A DNA stretch of 27,532 nt, taken from the IMG/VR virus record IMGVR_UViG_3300021959_000311, positions 1-27,532 of that record; one strand, given 5' to 3'. Position 1 is the first letter of the stretch, and every line of letters starts with the position of its first letter. A model generated the notes under the pieces. The model saw only the letters and a program-made list of their open reading frames with translations, made no database searches and had not been told where the DNA came from. The translations under genes were made by a program, and so were the position numbers. Source of the stretch: a virus. This document shows, piece by piece, positions 8,512 through 15,856 of this stretch.

Positions 8512-10241
8512 AAAAATGTCCATCCTTGTTCTTGTAGGTCTGTAACTTCTTTGTCATAAAATGTAGGGTCATCGCCGTTGTCACTGTCAATATATATAGG
8601 TAACGTGCTGTAATTGGATCTCACCTCGTCTTGATACATTGATAATGTGTTGCTAAAATATCTCTCACCATAATCCAATCGATCAATTATTGCCGGTTTG
8701 TTGTGCTTGTCTGTTTCAACAACTTCGAAATACTGCTCGGTGATACCGGTTTCAAGTATCATCAGAGCCCATATCAAACTCATTACTCGGTCGTCCTGCA
8801 CGCTTGTTCCTTTGATTGCTTTCCATGTTCCGTTTGGGTATCTCACGAATGTTTTTAGCTCTTCTAATGTTTCATTATCATGTAATACGACAGAGTATAT
8901 CTCACTTAACCAGTATTTCATGTTCATCACACCTTTGTATTTTGTGTTTGTGTGTGCTATCACTCCTGGTCTTTCGATTGGTTGATTTTTACTAGGAGAA
9001 TAGTTCACTATGTTCTCATAACCGTGTACATTGGCAAGTGTGTCCACCACCTGTGCGCCGCAATTGTTACGTTCAATCAACGCCGGCGGACTGCCCCATT
9101 GTTGTAATATTTCCAGTAGTTTGGTAGTAAAATTATACGGGCTTATTTGATTGCTATGGTAGATTGCGACTTGCTCAATTTCTGTGAGATCTGTTATGTC
9201 TAGAACCTGAATCACACTAGCGGCGTCTCCAACACCTTCTGCGATGTCCACGCCAACTGAATATGTTCTGGTGTCATCCGGTAGTTTCCAAACGTGATAA
9301 TCACCATCTTCAAATATATGTGTTGGTTTGGATATTGTTAATGAGGTTTTCCGGATTAACTCATCATCCAGAACACTCTCTCCAGTTTCGATGAACTGAC
9401 AACCGAATTCTTGATCGAATATTTGTGTGCTACCGAGTGATTTGATCGTGTCTTGTTTCCATTTATCGTCTCTTCCAGGGATCTCCCACCAATCGATTCG
9501 ACTAGATGTCCAGTTGTTGTTACCTTTGACTGCGTTACTATATATATCATGAAACAGATTACCAGTACCGTTAGGGGTGCTGGCGATGAATATTTTACTC
9601 TTCTTACTAGATGATATTATAGGGTACACAGATTTCCAAAAACTTTCAACTAAATGATTATCGATGAAGGCTAGCTCGTCTAGCACTAAGCAGTTACAAC
9701 TATCTCCTCTTCCAGCGTCGCTACTGGTAGTTGAGATGCCGATACTACTACCATTCGTGAGAGTCATGCTGGTTTTACCATACTCCACCACCCCGGGTTT
9801 GAGCCAGTTTGGTAGTTGTTCATACGCTAAACGTATTCTTTTAAATATGTTTATGGCGGTCTGCTCTTTATTGGCTACTACTAATATTCGTTGATCCTCA
9901 CTGAAACATGCCACCCAGAGTGTGTATATTGTCATCATGGTCGTTTTGCCGACCTGTCGGCTCGCTAACACAATATTGAATCGATTGTCTCTCAACGCTC
10001 TTAAAACACGTTTTTGGCATTTATGTAGTGAAATCTTTTCCCTGCCTCTGTCCAGATTTATTATAGTGAAGAAATTTTCTGCAAAGAATAATAAGTTTTT
10101 CTCACATTTCTTGAGATCTGACACCATTTTGGGTGACCATTCAAATTCAGCCTTTTCGGTAGGTAGATTTTTATTACCTAAATACAAGTGCTTTGAATTA
10201 ACTTGTTGTTTTTTTCCGGTAGTTTGAGATTTAGTAGACAT
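8508..10241 (-). CDS. 17: Terminase large subunit (gp17-like)
   Basis: 577 aa from ATG 10241 (MSTKSQTTGKK); a TTG two codons upstream is less likely. It is the packaging motor that pumps DNA into proheads and cuts concatemers. Numbered from 10241, the ATPase domain has Walker A SRQVGKTT (94-101), Walker B LVLDE (185-189) and a coupling segment IASTPNG (about 219-225). The RNase H-like nuclease domain has three acidic sites: VGVDIAEG (D332), ERNNCGAQ (E390) and DDRV (483-484). Length matches T4 gp17 (610 aa). The stop overlaps the start of the next gene (ATGA). A CATAAATA element lies 10 bases upstream, and the divergent plus-strand gene begins at 10259. Confidence 0.95.
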   Translation of the reverse strand: MSTKSQTTGKKQQVNSKHLYLGNKNLPTEKAEFEWSPKMVSDLKKCEKNLLFFAENFFTIINLDRGREKISLHKCQKRVLRALRDNRFNIVLASRQVGKTTMMTIYTLWVACFSEDQRILVVANKEQTAINIFKRIRLAYEQLPNWLKPGVVEYGKTSMTLTNGSSIGISTTSSDAGRGDSCNCLVLDELAFIDNHLVESFWKSVYPIISSSKKSKIFIASTPNGTGNLFHDIYSNAVKGNNNWTSSRIDWWEIPGRDDKWKQDTIKSLGSTQIFDQEFGCQFIETGESVLDDELIRKTSLTISKPTHIFEDGDYHVWKLPDDTRTYSVGVDIAEGVGDAASVIQVLDITDLTEIEQVAIYHSNQISPYNFTTKLLEILQQWGSPPALIERNNCGAQVVDTLANVHGYENIVNYSPSKNQPIERPGVIAHTNTKYKGVMNMKYWLSEIYSVVLHDNETLEELKTFVRYPNGTWKAIKGTSVQDDRVMSLIWALMILETGITEQYFEVVETDKHNKPAIIDRLDYGERYFSNTLSMYQDEVRSNYSTLPIYIDSDNGDDPTFYDKEVTDLQEQGWTFL

Positions 10242-10245
10242 TATC

Positions 10246-10253
10246 AATAAGTA
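10246..10253 (+). promoter_or_regulatory. Late promoter-like element AATAAGTA (rightward)
   Basis: Plus-strand AATAAGTA, 5 bases before GTG 10259. It overlaps the leftward element at 10252-10259, so the two promoters share one 14-base near-palindrome. Confidence 0.4.
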
Positions 10254-10259
10254 TTTATG
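10252..10259 (-). promoter_or_regulatory. Late promoter element CATAAATA before terminase
   Basis: Minus-strand CATAAATA, 10 bases before ATG 10241 of the terminase gene. It overlaps the rightward element of the divergent gene by two bases. Confidence 0.6.
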
Positions 10260-11056
10260 TGAACGAAACTAAAGATATCAAGGCACTAGAGAGTATGTAT
10301 ACCACACTGTATGAAAATAATGAAGACAACAAAGTCTGGAAAAAAGGTGATTGTCCGGAGGTCCTAGGAGATTCTGAACTAGCGCATCAGCTCAAACCAG
10401 AAGAAAATAGGCCGGAAAATGCGGATGAGGATGCAATCGAACCGGATGACGAAAATGAGCTGTATGTGAAGAAAATTAGTGAACGGTTAGAAAAGGGAAA
10501 AAAATCCGGGAAAAATGTCAACGAACAAATAAATAATTCTAGAATTATGAGCAACGAACCTAAAAACATTTTTGATAAATTATATGACACAATCATGGAA
10601 GGTGATGATCCTTTTGGTGACCTGGACGGTATGAACGATGAGTTAGATGCCGGCGGAGAGGACACCGAAAGTGGTGATAGCCTTGATCTTGGTGGAGATG
10701 AAGTTACATTCACACTACCCCGGGATATAGCAGAAAAGCTTCATGACGTACTGATGGATCAACTCGGTGGAGATGATGAAGAGATGGATTCCATTGAAGA
10801 TATGGATGACGAGGGTGAAGATAGTATGCTAGGTGATGCTGTTGTATCAGAACCAGAACCAAAAGCTTGTGCAGATGGTACTGGAAAAATGACCGGTCAT
10901 GACAACAAAGTAGCTTTGACAGCTGATGGTGGCAAAGCTGACGGTGGCGATGTTAAAGAAGATCCAGAACCGAAACCTTTAGCGGATGGTAAAGCAAAAC
11001 TACAAGGTAAGGATAACAAGGTTCATAATCCAAAAAGTTCCGGTTTGCTCAAATAA
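10259..11056 (+). CDS. Acidic probable virion or scaffold protein with duplicated C-terminal repeat
   Basis: 265 aa from GTG 10259; ATG 10295 (MYTTLYEN) is an alternative, but the GTG keeps a helical leader (DIKALESMYTTLYE). The function is not recognised. It is very acidic, especially residues 115-195 (runs of D and E), and has no cysteine except C32 and C203. Two L/I-x-E sites that fit T4 prohead protease (gp21-type) cleavage are visible: LYE 17-19 before N, and IME 112-114 before G, the second at the end of a helix starting at an internal Met. Residues 198-219 and 235-257 are a tandem duplication of the pattern PEPK-x2-ADG-x2-K-x2-G-x-DNKV. A prohead core or internal head protein is the best guess. 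A strong terminator follows at 11088. Confidence 0.7.
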   Translation: MNETKDIKALESMYTTLYENNEDNKVWKKGDCPEVLGDSELAHQLKPEENRPENADEDAIEPDDENELYVKKISERLEKGKKSGKNVNEQINNSRIMSNEPKNIFDKLYDTIMEGDDPFGDLDGMNDELDAGGEDTESGDSLDLGGDEVTFTLPRDIAEKLHDVLMDQLGGDDEEMDSIEDMDDEGEDSMLGDAVVSEPEPKACADGTGKMTGHDNKVALTADGGKADGGDVKEDPEPKPLADGKAKLQGKDNKVHNPKSSGLLK

Positions 11057-11087
11057 AAAAATTTCCCCCACCAACTAAAAATAAAAG

Positions 11088-11113
11088 AGCCGTTCATTTG
11101 AACGGCTTTTTTT
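11088..11113 (+). terminator. Rho-independent terminator overlapping the next late promoter
   Basis: Perfect stem AGCCGTTCA/TGAACGGCT followed by seven T (11107-11113). The last T is also the first base of the TATAAATA element for the next gene. It lies 32 bases after the stop of the acidic protein gene. Confidence 0.9.
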
Positions 11114-11120
11114 ATAAATA
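11113..11120 (+). promoter_or_regulatory. Late promoter TATAAATA, exact T4 consensus
   Basis: Exact TATAAATA, 6 bases before ATG 11127. It is the only perfect T4-consensus copy among the promoters listed here and anchors the reading of the other variants. Confidence 0.7.
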
Positions 11121-11126
11121 TTATCG

Positions 11127-11516
11127 ATGACACTATACGAACAATCGTTTTGGAGACAATTAGATGAGTTCAGCAGCTTGCAACATAATGGACCAGATGC
11201 ACGTAACGCTAAACATGATCGTGTGAGTGTTAATCCTACAAACAAGAACCAGCACCAAGTTGCAGGGCAGTATCAATACAGATTGAAGAATGGTGAGCGA
11301 GTGGAGCGTGGTGAGTTAAACAGCAAAATAGAAGCTATCAGAAGCAACCAGGCGAATACAAAAATCTTGTCACCCATGGATATACAGTATATCAAAAAAG
11401 AATATCAAATCGATCTTACAGACGATGAACCTAAGGAGTTAGGTAATTCTGGGATGGTTGTACACGTAGATAAGACAGGTATACAAAAAGTTTACAAATT
11501 GACAAAAAAGACATGA
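11127..11516 (+). CDS. Small late protein of unknown function upstream of neck protein
   Basis: 129 aa. The start ATG 11127 lies 6 bases after TATAAATA. Not recognised. The N-terminus (MTLYEQSFWRQLDEFSS) is an amphipathic helix carrying L-Y-E and L-D-E motifs. Residues 20-60 are polar and Asn/Gln-rich; residues 70-100 are helical (ELNSKIEAIRSNQ, DIQYIKKEYQIDL); the last 20 residues form a probable hairpin ending in basic residues (VYKLTKKT). The stop overlaps the next start (ATGA), so it is translationally coupled to the gp14-like gene and is probably a virion or head-completion component. Confidence 0.7.
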   Translation: MTLYEQSFWRQLDEFSSLQHNGPDARNAKHDRVSVNPTNKNQHQVAGQYQYRLKNGERVERGELNSKIEAIRSNQANTKILSPMDIQYIKKEYQIDLTDDEPKELGNSGMVVHVDKTGIQKVYKLTKKT

Positions 11517-12256
11517 GTGAGTTGGATGATATTTTTAAAAATAATTGCGGTTTTCGTTTTCTAGATAAACAAGCAAATGTTAATGAAAGAGAAAACTACA
11601 AGGGTTGGTGGTTAGAACAAATATATCAGTATGGTACGATTGTAGATTTTTATACAAACAACACAACAACAGACACAATGGATCCATTGTATGGTGAAGA
11701 ACCGACACAAGTGTTCTCGGACCCGAAGAAGCTTATTTTTGCATTAACCTTGAATGAAAATAGTGTGGTGTTACAAAAATTCGGCTTGATGGCTGATGAT
11801 GAACTCACTGGTTTTATTCCTATCGAGAGTTACACGCTGGCCATGAGTTCTACAGACAATCCGTATCCAGAACCTAAAGCTGGAGATGTTATAGAACTGT
11901 CGGAGTTCGGTTGTAGTCGACCGGGAGGGAGAGGTCCTAAAAAGTTTGAAATAACTGAAAGATTGGACCAAGATGTTGAATTGATGAATCCATTGTTAGG
12001 TCATTACGTGTGGCTGATTAAGGGTAAGCGCTTCGATTATAGTTATGAGCAAGGTATCACACGAGAACCAGCATTAGAGCAACCAACAGACGATACATAT
12101 CATGGAGGATTGAGCGCCGATGATTATGGTTACGAGTATGAAACAGAAGATGACACACTATATTTTAATGATGTTGACCGGCAGAGTAGAAACATCTTTG
12201 ATTACAGTGTGTATGGTGACTATGATGATATTTACGGTGGTTATGTTGATGACTAG
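11513..12256 (+). CDS. 14: Neck protein, gp14-like
   Basis: 247 aa, against 256 aa for T4 gp14, which joins the filled head to the tail. The pattern agrees with gp14 proteins of marine T4-like phages: YGTIVDFYTNN (40-50), DPLYGE (57-62), FGLMADDELTGFI (90-102), PKAGDVIELSEFG (121-133), then FEITE and the segment LLGHYVWLIKGKRFDYSYE (161-179). The C-terminal 60 residues are acidic and Tyr-rich. The first base of the ATG overlaps with the stop of the upstream gene (ATGA). The gene lies near the terminase gene, as neck genes 13-15 do in T4, but on the opposite strand. Its TAG shares the CTAG palindrome with the stop of the convergent minus-strand gene. Confidence 0.6.
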   Translation: MSELDDIFKNNCGFRFLDKQANVNERENYKGWWLEQIYQYGTIVDFYTNNTTTDTMDPLYGEEPTQVFSDPKKLIFALTLNENSVVLQKFGLMADDELTGFIPIESYTLAMSSTDNPYPEPKAGDVIELSEFGCSRPGGRGPKKFEITERLDQDVELMNPLLGHYVWLIKGKRFDYSYEQGITREPALEQPTDDTYHGGLSADDYGYEYETEDDTLYFNDVDRQSRNIFDYSVYGDYDDIYGGYVDD

Positions 12257-12588
12257 TCTGTACGATCAATTATACTGTTACTGTAATTGGGTATAGTTTC
12301 TCCTTTGATTTCACTGATGAATCGATCACCTTGGCTCAGATTGTCGAACTCTAGTGTGATTCTTGATTCGCCAGGGGCGGTAAAAACATAACACACCTTG
12401 TTATGTTCATTTTTATGAACTCGTACAAGTGTGTACGGTAGATTGTGTTTTAATTGTTCTCTCTGTTTTTTAAATAGCGTACCACGCGATGATTTCATGT
12501 CTCGGATTTGACTGCTGGTCATACCAGGTTGTATTCTACCAACAGATCTATCGGAGATAGTTATAGTTACTCCTGGTATGTAGTGCAC
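12253..12588 (-). CDS. Conserved-looking phage protein of unknown function
   Basis: 111 aa. Not recognised. The N-terminus (MHYIPGVTITISDRSVGRIQPGMTSSQI) looks like a short beta segment followed by a turn of the kind seen in DNA- or RNA-binding beta folds. The middle is basic (KSSRGTLFKKQREQLKHNLPY). The C-terminal half is probably beta (YTLVRVHKNEH, VCYVFTAPGESRITLEF). It overlaps the preceding gene by 22 bases and is the last gene of a leftward unknown block; its stop overlaps that of the convergent gp14-like gene. Confidence 0.7.
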   Translation of the reverse strand: MHYIPGVTITISDRSVGRIQPGMTSSQIRDMKSSRGTLFKKQREQLKHNLPYTLVRVHKNEHNKVCYVFTAPGESRITLEFDNLSQGDRFISEIKGETIPNYSNSIIDRTD

Positions 12589-12857
12589 AGCTTTTCTTTT
12601 TGTAAGTCTGATTCAATTTCAAATAGCATGCTTTCCGTACGTTCATCAATATATTTTTGTATTGCTATTGGTTTAACCCAATTGACGTTACTACTCTTGA
12701 CACCTAGTTGTTTTGATTTTTGATCAATAATGTCAACAGCCTCAATGAGCGACATCCATCTCGCTACCTCATATTCAGACAGGACATGTGTTGTATCTTT
12801 TTTGTTTAGAGAGTCAAACTCTCTGTATGTATTTTTGTGTTTCTCTATATCAATCAT
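12567..12857 (-). CDS. Small alpha-helical protein of unknown function
   Basis: 96 aa, with no recognised domain. Almost entirely helical and charged by eye, with one Trp-rich helix (YEVARWMSLIEAVDIIDQKSKQLGV). A second helix near the end (IDERTESMLFEIESDLQKEKL) may form a coiled coil. It overlaps both neighbours by a few bases, so it is part of a translationally coupled leftward block. Confidence 0.65.
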   Translation of the reverse strand: MIDIEKHKNTYREFDSLNKKDTTHVLSEYEVARWMSLIEAVDIIDQKSKQLGVKSSNVNWVKPIAIQKYIDERTESMLFEIESDLQKEKLCTTYQE

Positions 12858-13284
12858 GGTAAAAATTTTTAATTACTTTCAAAAGATATCCAGCTAGATT
12901 TGCTACAAATACTTTGTCACTATCGTTCGTATCGTATTGCTTTAATGATTTATTTAACATTTGTATACCTTGGCATAATTGTTTGAAATTTTTCTTTTCC
13001 TCTGGAGACATTCTTTTAGATGAGCAATAATTATACACTAAATCGTTCAAATTGCACAACAAATCAATATTTGTATAATCTTCACTGATATTTTTACTGT
13101 AACCTTGCTTGAAGCTCTCAAAACATTCATAATCCTTCTGCCGAAAGAAATTGAAGAGTGTCTTGTTGAGTGTATTGAACGACATTACGTCACTACTGGC
13201 ATCCGGAACGATTGTAGTCGCAGGTTTACTTGTTGCTTGCTCTATAACTAAGTTATTTTCTTCTGATTGTTTTTGTTGCATCAA
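12850..13284 (-). CDS. Small helical protein of unknown function
   Basis: 144 aa. Not recognised. A polar N-terminal 35 residues is followed by helical segments with many aromatics and cysteines (LFNFFRQKDYECFESF, LLCNLNDLVYNYCSSK, NFKQLCQGIQML). The Cys residues are not arranged as a zinc site. The start overlaps the preceding membrane protein gene by 32 bases and the end overlaps the next gene by 8. Confidence 0.65.
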   Translation of the reverse strand: MMQQKQSEENNLVIEQATSKPATTIVPDASSDVMSFNTLNKTLFNFFRQKDYECFESFKQGYSKNISEDYTNIDLLCNLNDLVYNYCSSKRMSPEEKKNFKQLCQGIQMLNKSLKQYDTNDSDKVFVANLAGYLLKVIKNFYHD

Positions 13285-13699
13285 TTTTTTCCTTTACATA
13301 TGAACTCACATTTAATGACTGTTTGTCTATAATTTGTGTTTTTTGTGCTATGGTTATATCAACATAAACGGAGTTATCTTTGTTACATTCTGTACAATTA
13401 AATTCATTATCATCATCAAGTTTTATTGGTATGAAGTTCGATGCATTACAATATGCGCAGATTGCATCCACGCCTTGTTCCATAAATGATGTGATTCGTT
13501 CTGTCTCTTCACGTTCCCGTGCGACATTTAAACGATATTCTAAAAATGAATTCCACATGTAAAACATAATAAACTGAGCTGCTATACAAACTAAAAACCA
13601 ATCTAAAAACACTAAAGAAAATGCGTGACTGATTATTAAACTTAGAGCTGTAGCAACAGCAACAGTCTTAATTAAAGACAGGATTATCTGTTTGAACAT
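13253..13699 (-). CDS. Membrane-anchored zinc-ribbon protein
   Basis: 148 aa. Two hydrophobic segments at about residues 5-30 and 32-50 form a hairpin with a very short turn, so both ends are likely cytoplasmic. A charged helix (56-75) leads to a zinc-ribbon-like domain with C81-x2-C84 and C102-x2-C105, then a polar tail ending in basic residues. The function is unknown; the design would place a metal-binding module on the inner face of the host membrane. It starts just after the stop of the 147-aa gene and overlaps the next. Not a standard T4 gene as far as I recognise. Confidence 0.7.
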   Translation of the reverse strand: MFKQIILSLIKTVAVATALSLIISHAFSLVFLDWFLVCIAAQFIMFYMWNSFLEYRLNVAREREETERITSFMEQGVDAICAYCNASNFIPIKLDDDNEFNCTECNKDNSVYVDITIAQKTQIIDKQSLNVSSYVKEKIDATKTIRRK

Positions 13700-13700
13700 T

Positions 13701-14144
13701 TTATGCGTGATCTTCAGGAGTACGCGTACCGATCCCTGGTACGGCGAGGTCGTCTATATCTTTAACAACGCTCTGTATTGCGCTACCTATAGTCGCGAGT
13801 TTTTTTATAATTTTCATAGTCACTTTTTTAGCAGTTTCATTATCTTTAATAATACTGAATTTTTCATATTCTGCAACTTTATCTTTTATGTGTGTGCAGT
13901 CTACATATAGTTGACCTAGTTGATCTGATAAGCCGTCTTGTAGTGGATATGGTAATCGGTTTGGTGCTTTTTCCATCTCACCTTCCCAGTCCTTTGCCTG
14001 TTTAACCAGATCCATTAAAGTAACCTTGCCGGGCTTCAGTTGCATAGCTGATTGCCCGGGGCCACCACCTACACCTAAATAATTGTTAGAACCTACCTGT
14101 AAATCTTCAAATAGTGTGTGTTTTTTGTTTTTTTCTGGATCCAT
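13701..14144 (-). CDS. Late protein of unknown function, divergent late promoter
   Basis: 147 aa from ATG 14144 (MDPEKNKKHTLFEDLQ). An in-frame ATG at 14150 lies inside the promoter palindrome and is less likely. Not recognised. An L-F-E motif at residues 11-13 could be a prohead-protease site, although Asp follows. A Gly-rich segment (YLGVGGGPGQSAMQ) is followed by helices (VTLMDLVKQAKDWEGEMEKAP, QLGQLYVDCTHIKDKVAEYEKF, KKVTMKIIKKLATIGSAIQSV). The minus-strand CATAAATA lies 9 bases upstream, so expression is expected late. Confidence 0.7.
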   Translation of the reverse strand: MDPEKNKKHTLFEDLQVGSNNYLGVGGGPGQSAMQLKPGKVTLMDLVKQAKDWEGEMEKAPNRLPYPLQDGLSDQLGQLYVDCTHIKDKVAEYEKFSIIKDNETAKKVTMKIIKKLATIGSAIQSVVKDIDDLAVPGIGTRTPEDHA

Positions 14145-14147
14145 GAT

Positions 14148-14161
14148 CATAAATATTTATG
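14148..14161. promoter_or_regulatory. Palindromic divergent late promoter CATAAATATTTATG
   Basis: A perfect 14-bp palindrome that reads CATAAATA on both strands. The leftward copy (14154-14161) is 9 bases from ATG 14144. The rightward copy (14148-14155) could serve the plus-strand gene at 14186, which also has its own closer element. Confidence 0.6.
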
Positions 14162-14168
14162 CAGTACA

Positions 14169-14176
14169 AATAAATA
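14169..14176 (+). promoter_or_regulatory. Late promoter element AATAAATA
   Basis: Plus-strand AATAAATA, 9 bases before ATG 14186. The intervening bases include AAAGG, a usable ribosome binding site only if the transcript starts close to the element. Confidence 0.55.
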
Positions 14177-14185
14177 TTTAAAGGT

Positions 14186-14620
14186 ATGAATATATTTCGA
14201 TCAAGATTTTTTAACATGTTAAATGAAGCTCCGGAGGATCTCCCGACCGATCCTACGCTCGACGCTGAACAACAGGCGGTCGCGACCACAATGGAGCCAC
14301 AGACTGATGTGAGCCAATTAGATGTGCCGGACAACCCGGAGATTGCTCTCAAACAACAGCAGAGTGCCAGAACAATACAAACACTAGAGACGTGGATTGG
14401 TGAAGTTGAAAACTTTATTGATTATCTCAACGGTACAGAAGAAGGATCCATTAACTATACTCTCAATTCTTCAGATTGTGACAGTTTGCTGACTGATGTT
14501 CAACGTAGTGAGAGTAAAAAAATCAGCCGGTTGGCGCAAGATATGTCAAGTCTTAGTGAGTCATTAAAGCAATACCTCATGCTCGCCAGACGAAAAGAAA
14601 CATCTAGAGATTCTATCTGA
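14186..14620 (+). CDS. Small probable virion protein with cleavable-looking N-terminus
   Basis: 144 aa. Not recognised. The N-terminus (MNIFRSRFFNMLNEAPEDLP) is a short basic-aromatic helix ending in L-N-E before A, matching the L-x-E rule for T4-type prohead protease and so resembling a capsid-targeting peptide. Residues 20-50 are acidic and Pro/Gln-rich; residues 55-140 are helical (ARTIQTLETWIGEVENFIDYL, SKKISRLAQDMSSLSESLKQYL), possibly a coiled coil. It stands alone on the plus strand between two leftward blocks, behind a late promoter, and its end overlaps the primase gene by 8 bases. Confidence 0.7.
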   Translation: MNIFRSRFFNMLNEAPEDLPTDPTLDAEQQAVATTMEPQTDVSQLDVPDNPEIALKQQQSARTIQTLETWIGEVENFIDYLNGTEEGSINYTLNSSDCDSLLTDVQRSESKKISRLAQDMSSLSESLKQYLMLARRKETSRDSI

Positions 14621-15629
14621 TCTGATTTAGCTTCAGTATACCTTTCGCACCACAATAGGTGTTTTTCATGATATAATCATGCGATAGGTGATTCACATTG
14701 AAGTGTACACACATATCATTCACATCTTTAAACTTTGTACCGACATCCTTTGGCCATAAAAATACACATTGATTGCTATCGAGTAGTTTCCTGGTTTTGT
14801 TCTTACTAGTTTCATCCAACCACTGGCTATCAAGCACCCATACTGACTGCATTAGAAATAATCGATCTATTTGTTGTCGCTGTAGTGTTGTGAAGGACTG
14901 TCGGCTATTGTCTTGTATGCCAGCAACTGCTACTGAATTTTCTATAAAGAATGAATCAATTGGTCCTTCTGTTATGAAAATATTATCCGCGCTGGATTTT
15001 ATATTGTCGTAATTGAATAAAGACTTTTCACTGTTAACTTTAGATAGATACTTTGGTGTATTGTCATCTAATAGTTTGCGTGATTGATAGAATGTACATC
15101 TACCGGTGTTGTCATAGAACGGTATGATCAACCGGTTCTTGTGTGTGTAATCGTTTAGAGACACATATAGAGATTTAGGTTTGTTTGTTGCTTTGTTTAA
15201 TCTTCTATCAACTATAGTCACTATTGCTTTACGTACAACAGAGTGATTTTTATAATATGATAGTTGTGTTTTGTCAAAAATGTTGATACTGTCGCGTGGT
15301 AGATCTTCTGATAGTTTTTTTGCTACAGTTTCTTGTTCTTTGGGTATACCATACTCGTAGTCACATCGATCGATTTGTTGCATCATCTCCTTATAAGTGA
15401 TACTCTCAACTTCCATGATCCAGTTAGTAGTTGAACTATACCACCCACAATTATGACAACATATTACATTATCATTCGGTATATAATAGCATCTGCTCTT
15501 TCTACCCCAACTTTTACCCTCTCTACACACAGGACAACCACCGGTATATGTGTTTGTGGATTTAGTGTATTTAGGGTAACCAGCGTGTTGGTAAAATTTT
15601 TGAATGATATACTCTTCTGGTATCACCAT
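14613..15629 (-). CDS. 61: DNA primase, gp61-like
   Basis: 338 aa, nearly the length of T4 gp61 (342 aa). It makes the short RNA primers for lagging-strand synthesis, working with the gp41 helicase. Visible parts are an N-terminal zinc site C32-P-V-C35 with C58-x2-C61, and a TOPRIM-like catalytic region: basic residues RLIIPFYDNTGR (166-177), the glutamate motif ITEGPIDS (219-226) and an aspartate motif VWVLDSQWLD (263-272, D267). The start ATG 15629 has a sigma-70-like promoter 6 bases upstream, unlike the structural genes. The gp41-like gene is 7 kb away in the same direction. Confidence 0.85.
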   Translation of the reverse strand: MVIPEEYIIQKFYQHAGYPKYTKSTNTYTGGCPVCREGKSWGRKSRCYYIPNDNVICCHNCGWYSSTTNWIMEVESITYKEMMQQIDRCDYEYGIPKEQETVAKKLSEDLPRDSINIFDKTQLSYYKNHSVVRKAIVTIVDRRLNKATNKPKSLYVSLNDYTHKNRLIIPFYDNTGRCTFYQSRKLLDDNTPKYLSKVNSEKSLFNYDNIKSSADNIFITEGPIDSFFIENSVAVAGIQDNSRQSFTTLQRQQIDRLFLMQSVWVLDSQWLDETSKNKTRKLLDSNQCVFLWPKDVGTKFKDVNDMCVHFNVNHLSHDYIMKNTYCGAKGILKLNQIR

Positions 15630-15635
15630 ACATAT

Positions 15636-15664
15636 ATGATAATATACCAGACATTAGATATCAA
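15636..15664 (-). promoter_or_regulatory. Sigma-70-like promoter for primase
   Basis: Minus-strand TTGATA (15659-15664), a 17-base spacer and TATCAT (15636-15641), with 6 bases to ATG 15629. The bases after the -10 (ATATG) match those after the queC -10. The expected transcript would start at or near the ATG. Confidence 0.5.
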
Positions 15665-15665
15665 T

Positions 15666-15851
15666 CTATTTCTTTTTATCTTCAACTGATACAATACCTT
15701 TTTGTATGAATCTTCCGGAATCCGGGCATACCCAATGTGCTTCTGTATATATCTTACCGTCACTCTCTCGCGTGCGGATCTGTGGACGTACAGGAGCTCC
15801 GCTGTGTGGTGATGTAATTATTTTGGGTTGCACAAGAGATATGTTATTCAT
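15666..15851 (-). CDS. Small protein of unknown function with WxCPxxGxF motif
   Basis: 61 aa from ATG 15851 (MNNISLVQPK); ATG 15857 is an alternative but abuts the promoter element. Not recognised beyond being a compact basic protein with the segment AHWVCPDSGRFIQKG near its end. There is a single Cys, so it is not a zinc finger by itself. The start region lies over the end of the RNase H gene, whose final codons AAT AAA TAA form the AATAAATA element. Confidence 0.65.
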   Translation of the reverse strand: MNNISLVQPKIITSPHSGAPVRPQIRTRESDGKIYTEAHWVCPDSGRFIQKGIVSVEDKKK

Positions 15852-15856
15852 ATACA

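Noticed and set aside
10242-10247. TTG start two codons upstream for the terminase
   Set aside because: ATG 10241 is closer to the usual distance from the CATAAATA element and is a stronger start codon.
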